Shown: positions 14,486 through 22,226 of the stretch, one piece after another | Numbering within the stretch: the first letter of the stretch is position 1 | How the letters are laid out: every line of letters begins with the position of its first letter | Source of the DNA: an uncultured Bacillota bacterium | Lineage (GTDB): Bacteria > Bacillota > Clostridia > Oscillospirales > Oscillospiraceae | Direction of reading: 5' to 3' | DNA: 28,629 bases | NCBI GenBank assembly: GCA_947383275.1 | Contig: CANDCW010000027.1 | Span: 1-28,629, forward strand | The notes under the pieces: generated by a model | Told to the model about the DNA's origin: nothing | The model's input: only the letters and a program-made list of their open reading frames with translations | Databases searched by the model: none | Translations under genes and position numbers: made by a program

Positions 14486-15362
14486 AGTCCTCACCTCCCA
14501 GTTCATAAATAAAGATTTCCTCCAGGGTCAGGGGCAGGGCCTCCATAAGAATGGGGGCGAAGCCCGCCATGCGGGTTTTGATCTCCGCCGGGCTGCCCCG
14601 GACGATGAGGGTGTACACCCGGCCGATCTGGGAGGTGTGGAGTACGTTCAGGTCCTTTGGCAGCTCCGGGAGGGCGCCATCGGCGAAGGCGATCTGCAGC
14701 TTGACCACGTTGTCCTGCAAATCGGTGAGGGACCGCTCCAGCAGCACCTTGCCGTGGGACAGGATGCCCACATGGTCGCACACGTCCTCCAGCTCCCGCA
14801 GGTTGTGGGAGGATACCAGCACGGTGGTCCCCCGCTGGGCCACATCGCCCATGAGCAGGGTCCACACCTGACGGCGCATCACTGGGTCCAGGCCGTCCAC
14901 CGGCTCGTCCAGCACCAGCACCTCCGGGTTGCAGCACAGGGCCAGCCGGAAAGCGCTCTGCTTCTGCATCCCCTTGGACAGCCGGCGGATGGGTTGTTTC
15001 TCGTCCACCTCCGGGAAGGCCTCCTTTAACACCTCGTACCGCTTTGCGTCGAAATTGGGGTACATCCCCCGGTAGAAGCGCATCATGTCCTGAGTGGAGG
15101 CGGAGTTAAAGTAGTACAGCTCGTCGGGTATGGCGGCAATTTTGGCCTTGACCGCCGGGTTTTCATAGACCTGATCCCCGTCCACCAGCACCGAGCCGGA
15201 GTCCGGGCGATAGATGCCCATGATGTGACGCAGAATGGTGGATTTGCCCGCCCCGTTGGGGCCCACCAGCCCGTAGATGGAACCCCGCTGTACCGTCATG
15301 GTCAGGCCGTCCAGGGCCCGGAAGCCATCGAAGGTTTTTACCACATTAATAGCTTTAATCAT
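14460..15362 (-). CDS. ABC transporter ATP-binding protein
   Basis: Cytoplasmic ATPase of the GntR-linked exporter, 300 residues. It carries Walker A GPNGAGKST (about 38-46), the signature LSKGMQKQ, Walker B VLVLDEP and the switch histidine in SSHNL. It is of the BcrA/YtrB/CcmA type with a C-terminal extension of about 80 residues. A longer start is open upstream, but the ATG at 15362 has GGGAGGAAC before it. Its start overlaps the stop of the GntR gene by four bases (ATGA) and its end overlaps the permease gene, so the three genes are one operon. Confidence 0.93.
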   Translation of the reverse strand: MIKAINVVKTFDGFRALDGLTMTVQRGSIYGLVGPNGAGKSTILRHIMGIYRPDSGSVLVDGDQVYENPAVKAKIAAIPDELYYFNSASTQDMMRFYRGMYPNFDAKRYEVLKEAFPEVDEKQPIRRLSKGMQKQSAFRLALCCNPEVLVLDEPVDGLDPVMRRQVWTLLMGDVAQRGTTVLVSSHNLRELEDVCDHVGILSHGKVLLERSLTDLQDNVVKLQIAFADGALPELPKDLNVLHTSQIGRVYTLIVRGSPAEIKTRMAGFAPILMEALPLTLEEIFIYELGGEDYAVRDIVL

Positions 15363-15730
15363 ACTGTTCCTCCCCCCTCCAGGGCCCGGATGCGGGCCCA
15401 CAGCTCCTGGCCGCTGATTCCCAGAAACAGCAGCTCGCCCGCTGTCTGGTCAAAAGTCTGGAGCAGCTCGTGTTTGCGTCCCTCGTCCACCCCGGTGTTG
15501 GGTGCGGCGAAGGAGCCCTTGCCGGGCACTGAGTAGACGTATCCCTCCGACTCCAGGGCCTCGTAGGCCCGCTGGATGGTATTGGGGTTGATGGCCAGGG
15601 TCCCGGCCATGGTGCGCACCGAGGGCAGCTTTTCCCCCTCCTGAATCACCCCAGTGACCATAAGCCTCCGCAGGCCGTCCTTCACCTGTTCATAGATGGG
15701 ACGGGCGTCCCGATAATCCAGGTTCAGCAT
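15359..15730 (-). CDS. GntR-family (YtrA subfamily) transcriptional regulator
   Basis: Repressor-type regulator of 123 residues. The N-terminal winged helix spans about 10-75 (PIYEQVKDGLRRL, GEKLPSVRTMAGTLAINPNT, IQRAYEALESEGYVYSVPGK). A short helical tail of about 45 residues follows instead of a full ligand-binding domain, which is the YtrA pattern. It heads the operon with the ATPase and permease and is preceded by AAGGAGGAA. A perfect palindrome over its transcription start (15753-15775) fits autorepression. Induction by envelope-active compounds is known for YtrA relatives but is only inferred here. Confidence 0.92.
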   Translation of the reverse strand: MLNLDYRDARPIYEQVKDGLRRLMVTGVIQEGEKLPSVRTMAGTLAINPNTIQRAYEALESEGYVYSVPGKGSFAAPNTGVDEGRKHELLQTFDQTAGELLFLGISGQELWARIRALEGGGTV

Positions 15731-15752
15731 AGCAGTTCCTCCTTTCCGGATA

Positions 15753-15775
15753 CTGTACTAACTGTATTAGTACAG
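15753..15775 (-). promoter_or_regulatory. Predicted YtrA-type operator
   Basis: Perfect 9-bp arms CTGTACTAA / TTAGTACAG with a 5-bp spacer, just downstream of the -10. YtrA-type regulators bind GTACTA-type dyads. A second CTGTACTA half site occurs at 15874-15881 in the proC promoter. Confidence 0.7.
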
Positions 15776-15777
15776 AG

Positions 15778-15806
15778 AGTATATCGCACCGGAGGGGAAA
15801 ATACAA
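15778..15806 (-). promoter_or_regulatory. Promoter of the GntR-ABC operon
   Basis: On the minus strand TTGTAT (15806-15801), a 17-bp spacer and TATACT (15783-15778). Confidence 0.65.
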
Positions 15807-15874
15807 TTAAGAACTTCTTAAGATTTCCCATTAAAATATTTTGCCGCCTTTTATAGACGGACGGTGAAAAACTC

Positions 15875-15903
15875 TGTACTATCCGCGGCTTCCGTGTTAT
15901 AAT
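15875..15903 (+). promoter_or_regulatory. Promoter of proC
   Basis: Perfect TATAAT (15898-15903) with a weak -35 TGTACT (15875-15880) at 17 bp. The -35 lies within a CTGTACTA half site. Confidence 0.5.
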
Positions 15904-15937
15904 CAGGCAAAACGCCAACGGCGGGGAGGATATATCG

Positions 15938-16747
15938 ATGTATCAGACCATTGGATTTATCGGCACAGGCAATATGGGCGCGGCGATGGCCTGGGCGGCG
16001 GCAAAAAGCGGGCTGGCGGAGGTCATCCTGCTGTCAAACCGCACGCCCGCCAAGGCGGAGGCCCTGGCGGCGGAGCTGCCTGGGGCGGTTTTGTCCACCA
16101 ATGAGGAGATCGCCCGCACTGCCGGGCTTATCTTCCTGGGCGTTAAGCCCCAGATGATGCAGCTGGTGCTGGATCCGTTGGAGGTGCTCCTGCGCAAGCG
16201 GGAGGACCGCTTTGTTCTGGCGACTATGGCGGCGGGCCTGTCCTGCGAGCGCATCCAGGATATATTGGACATGGACTGTCCCGTGATCCGGATGATGCCC
16301 AATACTCCCGCTGCGGTGGGCGCGGGCGTGGTACAGTATTGTGGCCGGCTGGTGACGGTGGAGGAGCTGGACGATTTTGCCGCCCTCATCGCCCCCGCCG
16401 GATTGGTGGACCCGGTGAGCGAGGGGCTGATTGACGCGGCCAGCGCCGTCTCCGGCTGCGGCCCGGCCTTTGCCTACCTGTTCCTCGAAGCCCTGGCCGA
16501 TGGGGGCGTGGCTTGCGGCCTGCCTCGGGACAAGGCGGTGGCTTACGCCGCCCAAATGCTGGAGGGCTCCGCCCGCATGGTGCTGGAGAGCGGCAAGCAC
16601 CCCGGCGCATTGAAGGACGCGGTCTGCTCCCCCGGCGGCACCACGATTCAGGGAGTCCGCGCCCTGGAGGAGCGGGGCTTTCGGGCTGCCGCCATGGACG
16701 CGGTGATTGCCGCCTATGAGAAAACCTTGAAGCTGGCCAGGAAATAG
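15938..16747 (+). CDS. proC: Pyrroline-5-carboxylate reductase
   Basis: Last step of proline synthesis: NAD(P)H-dependent reduction of pyrroline-5-carboxylate. The 269 residues are typical. The N-terminal Rossmann motif is IGFIGTGNMGAAM (about 5-17), with MPNTPAAVGAGV in the middle. The C-terminal dimerisation domain includes the family signature KDAVCSPGGTTIQGVRALEE. The start follows GGGGAGGAT. It leads a run of proline genes (proC, proB, an exporter, proA) on the same strand. Confidence 0.97.
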   Translation: MYQTIGFIGTGNMGAAMAWAAAKSGLAEVILLSNRTPAKAEALAAELPGAVLSTNEEIARTAGLIFLGVKPQMMQLVLDPLEVLLRKREDRFVLATMAAGLSCERIQDILDMDCPVIRMMPNTPAAVGAGVVQYCGRLVTVEELDDFAALIAPAGLVDPVSEGLIDAASAVSGCGPAFAYLFLEALADGGVACGLPRDKAVAYAAQMLEGSARMVLESGKHPGALKDAVCSPGGTTIQGVRALEERGFRAAAMDAVIAAYEKTLKLARK

Positions 16748-16753
16748 AGCCTC

Positions 16754-16814
16754 GGAAAAACGAAGGTTTTCCAGAAAATTTTCTTTTGCTTCTTTTCTTT
16801 ATATATAAGGAAAG
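16754..16814. repeat. Intergenic repeat, copy B
   Basis: Between proC and proB. It shares GAAAAACGAAG, then TTTTC, then TTTTCTTTTGxTTCTTTTC with copy A at 8168-8228, and again ends in an A-rich complement. It could act as a processing or partial termination site in the operon. Confidence 0.5.
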
Positions 16815-16832
16815 AAGAGAAAGGAGTAAGAA

Positions 16833-17627
16833 GTGCGCATTGTGGTAAAAGTTGGAACCTCCACCCTGGCCCACGCCACCGGGCGGCTGAACATCCGCCA
16901 TGTGGAGGGGCTGGTGAAGGTGCTGTCCGACCTGAAAAACGCGGGGCACGAGGTAATTTTGGTGTCCTCGGGGGCCATTGGAATGGGGGTGGGCAAGCTG
17001 AATCTGCCCGGAAAGCCCGCCGATATGCCCACCAAGCAGGCAGCGGCAGCTGTGGGCCAGTGCGAGCTGATGTACACCTATGACAAGCTGTTTGCCCAGT
17101 ACAACCACACGGTGGCCCAGATGCTTCTCACCAGCGAGGATATCGATCATGCCGACCGCCGGCGGAACTTTGAGAATACCATGGCCCGGCTGCTGGAGCT
17201 GGGGGCCCTGCCTGTCATCAACGAAAATGACACCGTGGCCACCGCTGAGATTAAGGTGGGCGATAACGACACCCTGGGAGCCATTGTGGCCTGTTCCATA
17301 GGGGCGGACCTGCTGGTTCTGCTCAGCGACATTGAGGGGCTGTATACCGCCGACCCCCGGAAGGACCCGGACGCCAGGCTGATTCCGGTTGTGGAGGCTG
17401 TGACGCCGGAGATTGCCGCCTTAGCCGGGGGCAAGGGCAGCGGCCTGGCCACCGGCGGCATGGAGACCAAGCTCCGGGCCGCCGGGATGGTGACGGCCGC
17501 AGGCTGCGACATGGTCATCACCAACGGGGAGCACCCGGAGCGCCTTTACGACATCTTGGAGGGCAAAGCCGTGGGCACCCGGTTCCTGGGGGAAAAAGGG
17601 ACGCCCAGCTCCTCCTCCAGCTGCTGA
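16833..17627 (+). CDS. proB: Glutamate 5-kinase, catalytic domain only, with altered C-terminus
   Basis: Phosphorylates glutamate to gamma-glutamyl phosphate, the first step of proline synthesis. The 264 residues make one amino-acid-kinase domain (VVKVGTSTLA at the start, VSSGAIGMG, PVINENDTVA, GDNDTLGA, LLSDIEGLY, GGMETKLRAA). The C-terminal PUA domain of the roughly 365-residue enzymes is absent, as in many Clostridia. GTG at 16833 follows AAAGGAG. The last residues, GTPSSSSSC, are odd. They are encoded by DNA that on the other strand reads as a LysR helix-turn-helix, so the native end of proB seems to have been replaced when a LysR/LysE cassette landed here. The kinase core looks intact. 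Confidence 0.94.
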   Translation: MRIVVKVGTSTLAHATGRLNIRHVEGLVKVLSDLKNAGHEVILVSSGAIGMGVGKLNLPGKPADMPTKQAAAAVGQCELMYTYDKLFAQYNHTVAQMLLTSEDIDHADRRRNFENTMARLLELGALPVINENDTVATAEIKVGDNDTLGAIVACSIGADLLVLLSDIEGLYTADPRKDPDARLIPVVEAVTPEIAALAGGKGSGLATGGMETKLRAAGMVTAAGCDMVITNGEHPERLYDILEGKAVGTRFLGEKGTPSSSSSC

Positions 17628-17686
17628 ATGTGGACTGTGACGGTGGACCGCGTACACCCCAGGTGCTCCGCCTTTAAAAATATTTG
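17576..17686 (-). pseudogene. Remnant of a LysR-type regulator
   Basis: Minus-strand frame running from just after a TAG at 17689-17687. It reads KAEHLGCTRSTVTVHIQQ followed by LEEELGV and PFSPRNRV, a near-consensus LysR winged-helix recognition region. The N-terminal helix is broken by the stop and an apparent frame shift, and the rest of the roughly 300-residue protein is absent. The fragment overlaps the last 17 codons of proB and points away from the LysE-type exporter downstream, the usual divergent LysR/LysE arrangement. It is best explained as a decayed partner of that exporter. Confidence 0.75.
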
Positions 17687-17746
17687 CTATTCAAACGTAA
17701 ATTTCTCTGGTAGAATGAGAGCACCAGAGAAAGGACGGTGGCTGTC

Positions 17747-18346
17747 ATGCCTGCTGCGCTGATTCCCAGTTTTTTGCTCTACTGCTTTGTGGGGGGCATT
17801 ACCCCCGGACCGGCTAACCTCTGCTCCCTGGGGGCGGCCCTGCGCTATGGCCGGGGCCCGGCGCTGAGGCAGTGGCGGGGGCTGTTCTGCGGCTTTTTCC
17901 TGGACGCTATGGGGGCGGCGGCCCTCACCTGGCTGCTGGGCGCGGCGATGAACGAGTATGTGGGGATGCTTTCCTGGGTGGGGGCGGCATATCTGCTGTG
18001 GATGGCCTGGCACATGCTCCGCTCCAGCGGGCTTGATTTGGACCATGATCCGGCGGCGCCCTCCTTCCGTACGGGGCTGCTGGTCAACCTGACCAATGTG
18101 AAGGTGATCATCTTCTGCATCACCGCCCTGAGCGGCTATGTGCTGCCCTATAACAATTCCCTGTGGGCGTTGCTGCCGGTGGGGATTTTCCTTCCCTTCA
18201 CCGGACCGGCGTGCAATTTGGTATGGCTGTTTGCCGGGGTGTCCCTTCAAAAGCTGTTCGCAAATCACCGCAGGACGGTGGATTTGGTCATGGCACTGTC
18301 TCTGGCGCTGTGCGCGGTGAGCTTGGTATGGCCGCATAAAATATAA
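17747..18346 (+). CDS. LysE/RhtB-family amino acid exporter
   Basis: Inner-membrane exporter of amino acids or derivatives. The 199 residues contain about six hydrophobic segments and the family hallmark GGITPGPANLCSLGAALRYG near the N-terminus (about 15-34). A second conserved stretch, GLLVNLTNVKVIIFCITAL, lies in the middle. GTG at 17738 is an alternative start; ATG at 17747 is preferred for spacing to AAGGACGGTGG. It sits between proB and proA, where it interrupts the usual proB-proA pair. With the LysR remnant upstream this suggests insertion of a regulator/exporter cassette. Export of proline or a precursor is possible but unproven. Confidence 0.88.
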   Translation: MPAALIPSFLLYCFVGGITPGPANLCSLGAALRYGRGPALRQWRGLFCGFFLDAMGAAALTWLLGAAMNEYVGMLSWVGAAYLLWMAWHMLRSSGLDLDHDPAAPSFRTGLLVNLTNVKVIIFCITALSGYVLPYNNSLWALLPVGIFLPFTGPACNLVWLFAGVSLQKLFANHRRTVDLVMALSLALCAVSLVWPHKI

Positions 18347-18364
18347 GACAAGAGGTGTGATACA

Positions 18365-19609
18365 ATGACGACACAGGAACTGCTGCGGCGGGCAAATGCC
18401 GCCAAGGGGGCCATGGCCCTGGCGGAGGCCGGGACAAAAAACAGGGCCCTGCTGGCCATGGCGGACGCCCTGCTGGCCCATACCGCCGATATTCTCTCCG
18501 CCAACGCGCTGGACCTGGAGGCGGCGCGAGGGACTATCACCGACGTGATGCTGGACCGGCTGGCCCTCAGCGGCGGTCGGATCGAGGGCATGGCCCAGGG
18601 CATCCGGGAGGTGGCCGCGCTGCCCGACCCGGTGGGGGCGGTGCTCAGCCGGGTGGAGCGGCCCAACGGGCTGATAATCGAGAAGACGGCGGTGCCTATG
18701 GGCGTGATTGCCATCATCTATGAGAGCCGGCCCAATGTCACCTCCGACGCGGCGGCGCTGGCCCTCAAGGCGGGCTCCGCCTGCGTCCTCCGGGGCGGAA
18801 AGGAGGCCCGCCGCTCCGCGGCCGCCATTGTGGCCGCGCTGAAGGAGGGCATGTCCGCCGCCGGGCTGCCTTCCGACGCCCTGCAGCTGGTGGAGGACTC
18901 CTCACGGGTCTCCGCCGGCGAACTGATGGCTGCCCGGGGGCTGGTGGATCTGCTGATTCCCCGGGGTGGGGCGGGGCTGATCCGGGCCTGTGTGGACAAC
19001 GCCGCCGTCCCTGTGCTGGAGACGGGCACCGGCATCTGCCACATCTATGTGGACAGAGCTGCCGACCAGGAGATGGCCCTGAATATTGTGGAAAACGCCA
19101 AGTGCTCCCGGCCCAGCGTGTGCAACGCCGCCGAAGCCTGCCTGATACACAGGGACATTGCCGGGGAATTCCTGCCCAAATTAAAGGACCGGCTTGCCGG
19201 CCGGGCGGAGCACCCGGTGGAGCTGCGGCTGGACAGGGCCGCAGCCTCCGTCATCGACGGCGTGCCCGCCGGGGAGCGGGATTTTGACACCGAGTTTTTA
19301 GACTACGTTTTGGCGGTGAAAGTGGTGGATTCCCTGCAGGAGGCGCTGGCCCATATCGCCGCCCACTCTACCGGGCATTCCGACTGTATCGTCACCAGCG
19401 ATGAAGCCGCCGCCCGCAGGTTTCTTGCCGCAGCGGACAGCGCCGCAGTGTACTGGAACGCCTCCACCCGCTTTACCGACGGCGGGGAGTTCGGCCTGGG
19501 CTGCGAGATGGGCATCTCCACCCAAAAGCTCCACGCCCGGGGCCCCCTGGGCCTGGCGGAGCTGTGTTCCTATAAATTTGTGGTAAAAGGGACAGGACAG
19601 ACCCGCTAA
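18365..19609 (+). CDS. proA: Glutamate-5-semialdehyde dehydrogenase (gamma-glutamyl phosphate reductase)
   Basis: NADPH-dependent reduction of gamma-glutamyl phosphate to glutamate semialdehyde, the second step of proline synthesis. The 414 residues are typical. It has the aldehyde-dehydrogenase fold with MGVIAIIYESRPNVTSDAA, the cofactor segment LRGGKEA, the catalytic cysteine in SRPSVCNAAEACLIH and the C-terminal FTDGGEFGLGCEMGIS. ATG 18365 follows AGAGGTG, 18 bp after the exporter gene, so it is co-transcribed with it. Confidence 0.97.
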   Translation: MTTQELLRRANAAKGAMALAEAGTKNRALLAMADALLAHTADILSANALDLEAARGTITDVMLDRLALSGGRIEGMAQGIREVAALPDPVGAVLSRVERPNGLIIEKTAVPMGVIAIIYESRPNVTSDAAALALKAGSACVLRGGKEARRSAAAIVAALKEGMSAAGLPSDALQLVEDSSRVSAGELMAARGLVDLLIPRGGAGLIRACVDNAAVPVLETGTGICHIYVDRAADQEMALNIVENAKCSRPSVCNAAEACLIHRDIAGEFLPKLKDRLAGRAEHPVELRLDRAAASVIDGVPAGERDFDTEFLDYVLAVKVVDSLQEALAHIAAHSTGHSDCIVTSDEAAARRFLAAADSAAVYWNASTRFTDGGEFGLGCEMGISTQKLHARGPLGLAELCSYKFVVKGTGQTR

Positions 19610-19640
19610 AACCGGGCAAAAAATTGGCAATATTTTTCAG

Positions 19641-19669
19641 ATGACATTTTCTCCGGAATCGTGTATGAT
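19641..19669 (+). promoter_or_regulatory. Promoter of the HD-domain gene
   Basis: ATGACA (19641-19646), a 17-bp spacer and TATGAT (19664-19669). Confidence 0.6.
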
Positions 19670-19718
19670 GGGGGCAGAACACACAGCGCCCTTGTAAGGG
19701 CGGAAAGGAAGGATTCCA

Positions 19719-20231
19719 ATGAACCATGTAAAGCGCGGGCTGCGGGAACGGGAGTTTGTAGAGCTGACCCGTGAGCTGCTGGACTCCGAGCAGGTTCGGA
19801 TGATGGGCCGGTGGAAGCACCATGGCCCGGTGACCACGCTGGACCACTCCCTGTTTGTGGCGTTCAGCACCTACCGCGTTGCCAGGATGCTCCGCCTGGA
19901 CGTGCGCTCCGCCGTCCGAGGGGCCCTGCTCCACGACTTGTACCTGTATGATTCCCGGGATAAAAGCGCCCATCCCGGCAACCAGTGCTTTGACCACCCC
20001 CGGTTTGCCGCCCGTAACGCCGCCGCCCTTACCCCCCTCACGCCCAAGGAGCGGAATATTATCCTCTCACATATGTGGCCCCTGGGAGGTGCGTTTCCCC
20101 GGTCTCTGGAGGCGTGGATGGTGGATCTGGTGGATACCGTCTGCGCCGGGCTGGAGGTCTCACGTATCTGCCGCCCCTCCCGCCTGCGGGAGCGGCTCGG
20201 CGTGCGGCCGCTGGTTCCCGTCTGCCAGTAA
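19719..20231 (+). CDS. HD-domain protein (putative phosphohydrolase)
   Basis: A 170-residue cytoplasmic protein with the HD metal-binding pattern: first histidine in TTLDHSLFVAFSTYRVA (about 40-56), the HD pair in GALLHDLYLYD, then HPRFAARNA and a later histidine in IILSHMWPL. The fold is that of metal-dependent phosphohydrolases; the substrate is not predictable. The start has AAAGGAAGG. It is monocistronic between its own promoter and terminator. Similar short HD proteins are widespread in Clostridia without a known role. Confidence 0.85.
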   Translation: MNHVKRGLREREFVELTRELLDSEQVRMMGRWKHHGPVTTLDHSLFVAFSTYRVARMLRLDVRSAVRGALLHDLYLYDSRDKSAHPGNQCFDHPRFAARNAAALTPLTPKERNIILSHMWPLGGAFPRSLEAWMVDLVDTVCAGLEVSRICRPSRLRERLGVRPLVPVCQ

Positions 20232-20241
20232 AAGACATATG

Positions 20242-20275
20242 ACCGCCCTCCCTGGAATCAGGGGGGCGGTTTTTG
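20242..20275 (+). terminator. Terminator of the HD-domain gene
   Basis: ACCGCCCTCCCT (20242-20253) pairs with AGGGGGGCGGT (20260-20270), followed by TTTT. Confidence 0.8.
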
Positions 20276-20382
20276 TTCCGGCTTCTGGAGGGAGGCGGAG
20301 GCGTTCCCCATGCGCGAGAGGGGGTGCGGGCCGGGAAGGGCGTTTTCCCGGAGGGAAACGGAAGAAAAAATTTCCTAAATGG

Positions 20383-20411
20383 TGGAAAAACCGCAAAATA
20401 TATGTTATAAT
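20383..20411 (+). promoter_or_regulatory. Promoter of the glmU-like / prs / pth genes
   Basis: TGGAAA (20383-20388), a 17-bp spacer and a perfect TATAAT (20406-20411), 50 bp before the start codon. Confidence 0.55.
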
Positions 20412-20461
20412 GCCCTTGGCTTCCTTTCTTTCCAAGAAGAAGGGCAACGAGGAGGAAGAAT

Positions 20462-21133
20462 ATGAACAATTACCAGGCCAAGCGGGAGCAGCTTTTAGCG
20501 GCCGGGGTGCTGATGATGGATCCTGCCGCCGTCTATGTGGAGGACGGGGTTGAAGTGGGCACCGGAACGATGCTTCTGCCCGGCACCATCCTCCGGGGGG
20601 GGACTGTAATTGGGTCCGGCTGTACCATCGGCCCCCAGACGATGATCACCGGCTGCACAGTTGCGGACAACTGTACCGTCAACGCGTCCCAGTGCGAGGA
20701 GAGCACCCTGGAGCGAGACTGTCAGATCGGCCCCTATACCCACATCCGGCCCCACTGCGTGGTGGGGGCGGGCTCCAAGATCGGGGCCTTTGTCCAGCTG
20801 AAAAACTGCAATCTGGGTGCGGGGACCAAGATGGCCCATCTGACTTATGTGGGCGACAGCGATGTGGGCGACAACTGCAACTTTGGCTGCGGCACCGTTA
20901 CCTGCAACTACGACGGCTTCCACAAGCACCGCACCACCATTGGCAGCAACGTGTTTGTGGGGTGCAACACCAACTTTGTCCCTCCGGTGGCGGTGGGCGA
21001 CGGCGCCTTTATCGCCGCGGGAACCACGGTGACGGAGGACGTTCCGGAGGACGCCATGGCAATCGGGCGCTCCCGCCAGGAGGTCAAGCCCGGCTGGGCG
21101 GAGGAGAACCGGCGCAAAAAGGGGGAAACGTGA
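20462..21133 (+). CDS. Stand-alone GlmU C-terminal acetyltransferase (left-handed beta-helix)
   Basis: Predicted glucosamine-1-phosphate N-acetyltransferase, 223 residues, built almost wholly of hexapeptide repeats. It matches the second half of bifunctional GlmU: linker helix (KREQLLAAGVLMMDPAAVYV), beta-helix, then the acetyltransferase motifs GPYTHIRPH, the catalytic histidine in MAHLTYVGDSDVGD, CGTVTCNYDGFHKHRTTIG and the tail AIGRSRQEVKPGW. The N-terminal uridylyltransferase half (about 230 residues with GxGTRM) is entirely missing; upstream there is only a promoter and ribosome binding site. It is followed by prs, as full-length glmU is in Bacillus, so it sits at the ancestral glmU locus. 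UDP-GlcNAc formation would need a separate uridylyltransferase elsewhere. Confidence 0.9.
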   Translation: MNNYQAKREQLLAAGVLMMDPAAVYVEDGVEVGTGTMLLPGTILRGGTVIGSGCTIGPQTMITGCTVADNCTVNASQCEESTLERDCQIGPYTHIRPHCVVGAGSKIGAFVQLKNCNLGAGTKMAHLTYVGDSDVGDNCNFGCGTVTCNYDGFHKHRTTIGSNVFVGCNTNFVPPVAVGDGAFIAAGTTVTEDVPEDAMAIGRSRQEVKPGWAEENRRKKGET

Positions 21134-21191
21134 GGGAGCGGCCTCACAAAGAAAGAAGATTACGAGAGAAAAATTTGGGAGGATGTAATTC

Positions 21192-22175
21192 ATGATTGCA
21201 CATGGCAAGGACATCAAAGTCATCACGGGCAACTCCAACCCCGGGCTGGCCAAGGACATCTGCAAGGAGCTGGGTATCCCGCTGGGGAACTCGGAGGTGG
21301 GGGCGTTCTCTGATGGGGAGAATTACGTCTCCATCTACGAGACGGTCCGCGGCTCCGACGTCTTCGTGGTCCAGTCCACCTGTGCCTTTGTTAAGGATGG
21401 CAGGGCCAGCACCGTCAACGATGCGCTGATGGAGCTGCTCATTATGATCGACGCCCTGAAGCGGGCCTCCGCCGGGCGGATCACCGCTGTGATCCCCTAC
21501 TTCGGCTATGCGCGCCAGGACCGGAAGACCAAGCCCCGCGATCCTATTTCCGCCAAGCTGGTGGCCAATCTGATTACCACGGCCGGAGCCGACCGGGTGC
21601 TGACCATGGACCTCCACGCCAACCAGATCCAGGGATTTTTTGACATTCCCGTGGATAACATGCTGGGCTCCCCTATTTTTGTGGACTACTTTAACCGCAA
21701 GTATAAAGACAGCCGGGATAACACCATGGTGGTCTCCCCTGACGTAGGTTCGGTGGCCCGGGCCCGGGCCTTTGCCCAGAAGCTGAATATGCCCCTGGCC
21801 ATTGTGGACAAACGCCGTCAGAAGGCAAATTCCTCTGAGGTGATGAACATTATCGGCGACGTAAAGGGCAAGCGGGTCATTCTCCTGGACGACATGGTGG
21901 ACACCGGCGGCTCCCTGTGCCACGCGGCCAAGGCCCTGGTGGAGATTGGCGGCGCGAAGGATGTCACGGCCTGTGCGTCCCACGGCGTGCTCTCCGGGCC
22001 CGCCATCCGCCGCATCCAGGAGAGTGTGCTGGACGAGGTGGTATTTCTGAACACCATCCCCCCCAAGCCCGATGTGCAGTGCGATAAGATCCGGTACATC
22101 TCCGTGGCCCACCTCTTTGCCGAGGCGATCAGCCACATCTACATGGAGACCTCTGTGTCTCCCTTGTTCCTATAA
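21192..22175 (+). CDS. prs: Ribose-phosphate pyrophosphokinase (PRPP synthetase)
   Basis: Makes PRPP from ribose-5-phosphate and ATP for nucleotide, NAD, histidine and tryptophan synthesis. The 327 residues fit class I. They show FSDGENYVSIYETVRGSDVF, the ATP site PYFGYARQDRK, the DLHANQIQGFF region, the flexible catalytic loop with KRRQK and the PRPP-binding motif VILLDDMVDTGGSL. The start follows TTGGGAGGA. It lies 58 bp after the glmU-like gene and 51 bp before pth. Confidence 0.97.
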   Translation: MIAHGKDIKVITGNSNPGLAKDICKELGIPLGNSEVGAFSDGENYVSIYETVRGSDVFVVQSTCAFVKDGRASTVNDALMELLIMIDALKRASAGRITAVIPYFGYARQDRKTKPRDPISAKLVANLITTAGADRVLTMDLHANQIQGFFDIPVDNMLGSPIFVDYFNRKYKDSRDNTMVVSPDVGSVARARAFAQKLNMPLAIVDKRRQKANSSEVMNIIGDVKGKRVILLDDMVDTGGSLCHAAKALVEIGGAKDVTACASHGVLSGPAIRRIQESVLDEVVFLNTIPPKPDVQCDKIRYISVAHLFAEAISHIYMETSVSPLFL

Positions 22176-22180
22176 ATAGT

Positions 22181-22212
22181 GCGGGGGGCGGGCGCGTGTC
22201 CGCCCCGCTTTT
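22181..22212 (+). terminator. Possible attenuating hairpin between prs and pth
   Basis: GC-rich arms 22181-22191 and 22200-22208 pair with a two-base bulge, followed by TTTT and then directly by the pth ribosome binding site. It may lower pth expression from the operon. Confidence 0.4.
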
Positions 22213-22226
22213 ATGGAGTGACGGCC

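Noticed and set aside
17684..17717. Promoter for the LysE-type exporter
   Set aside because: TAGAAT is present but no -35 lies at acceptable spacing; it may have depended on the lost LysR protein.
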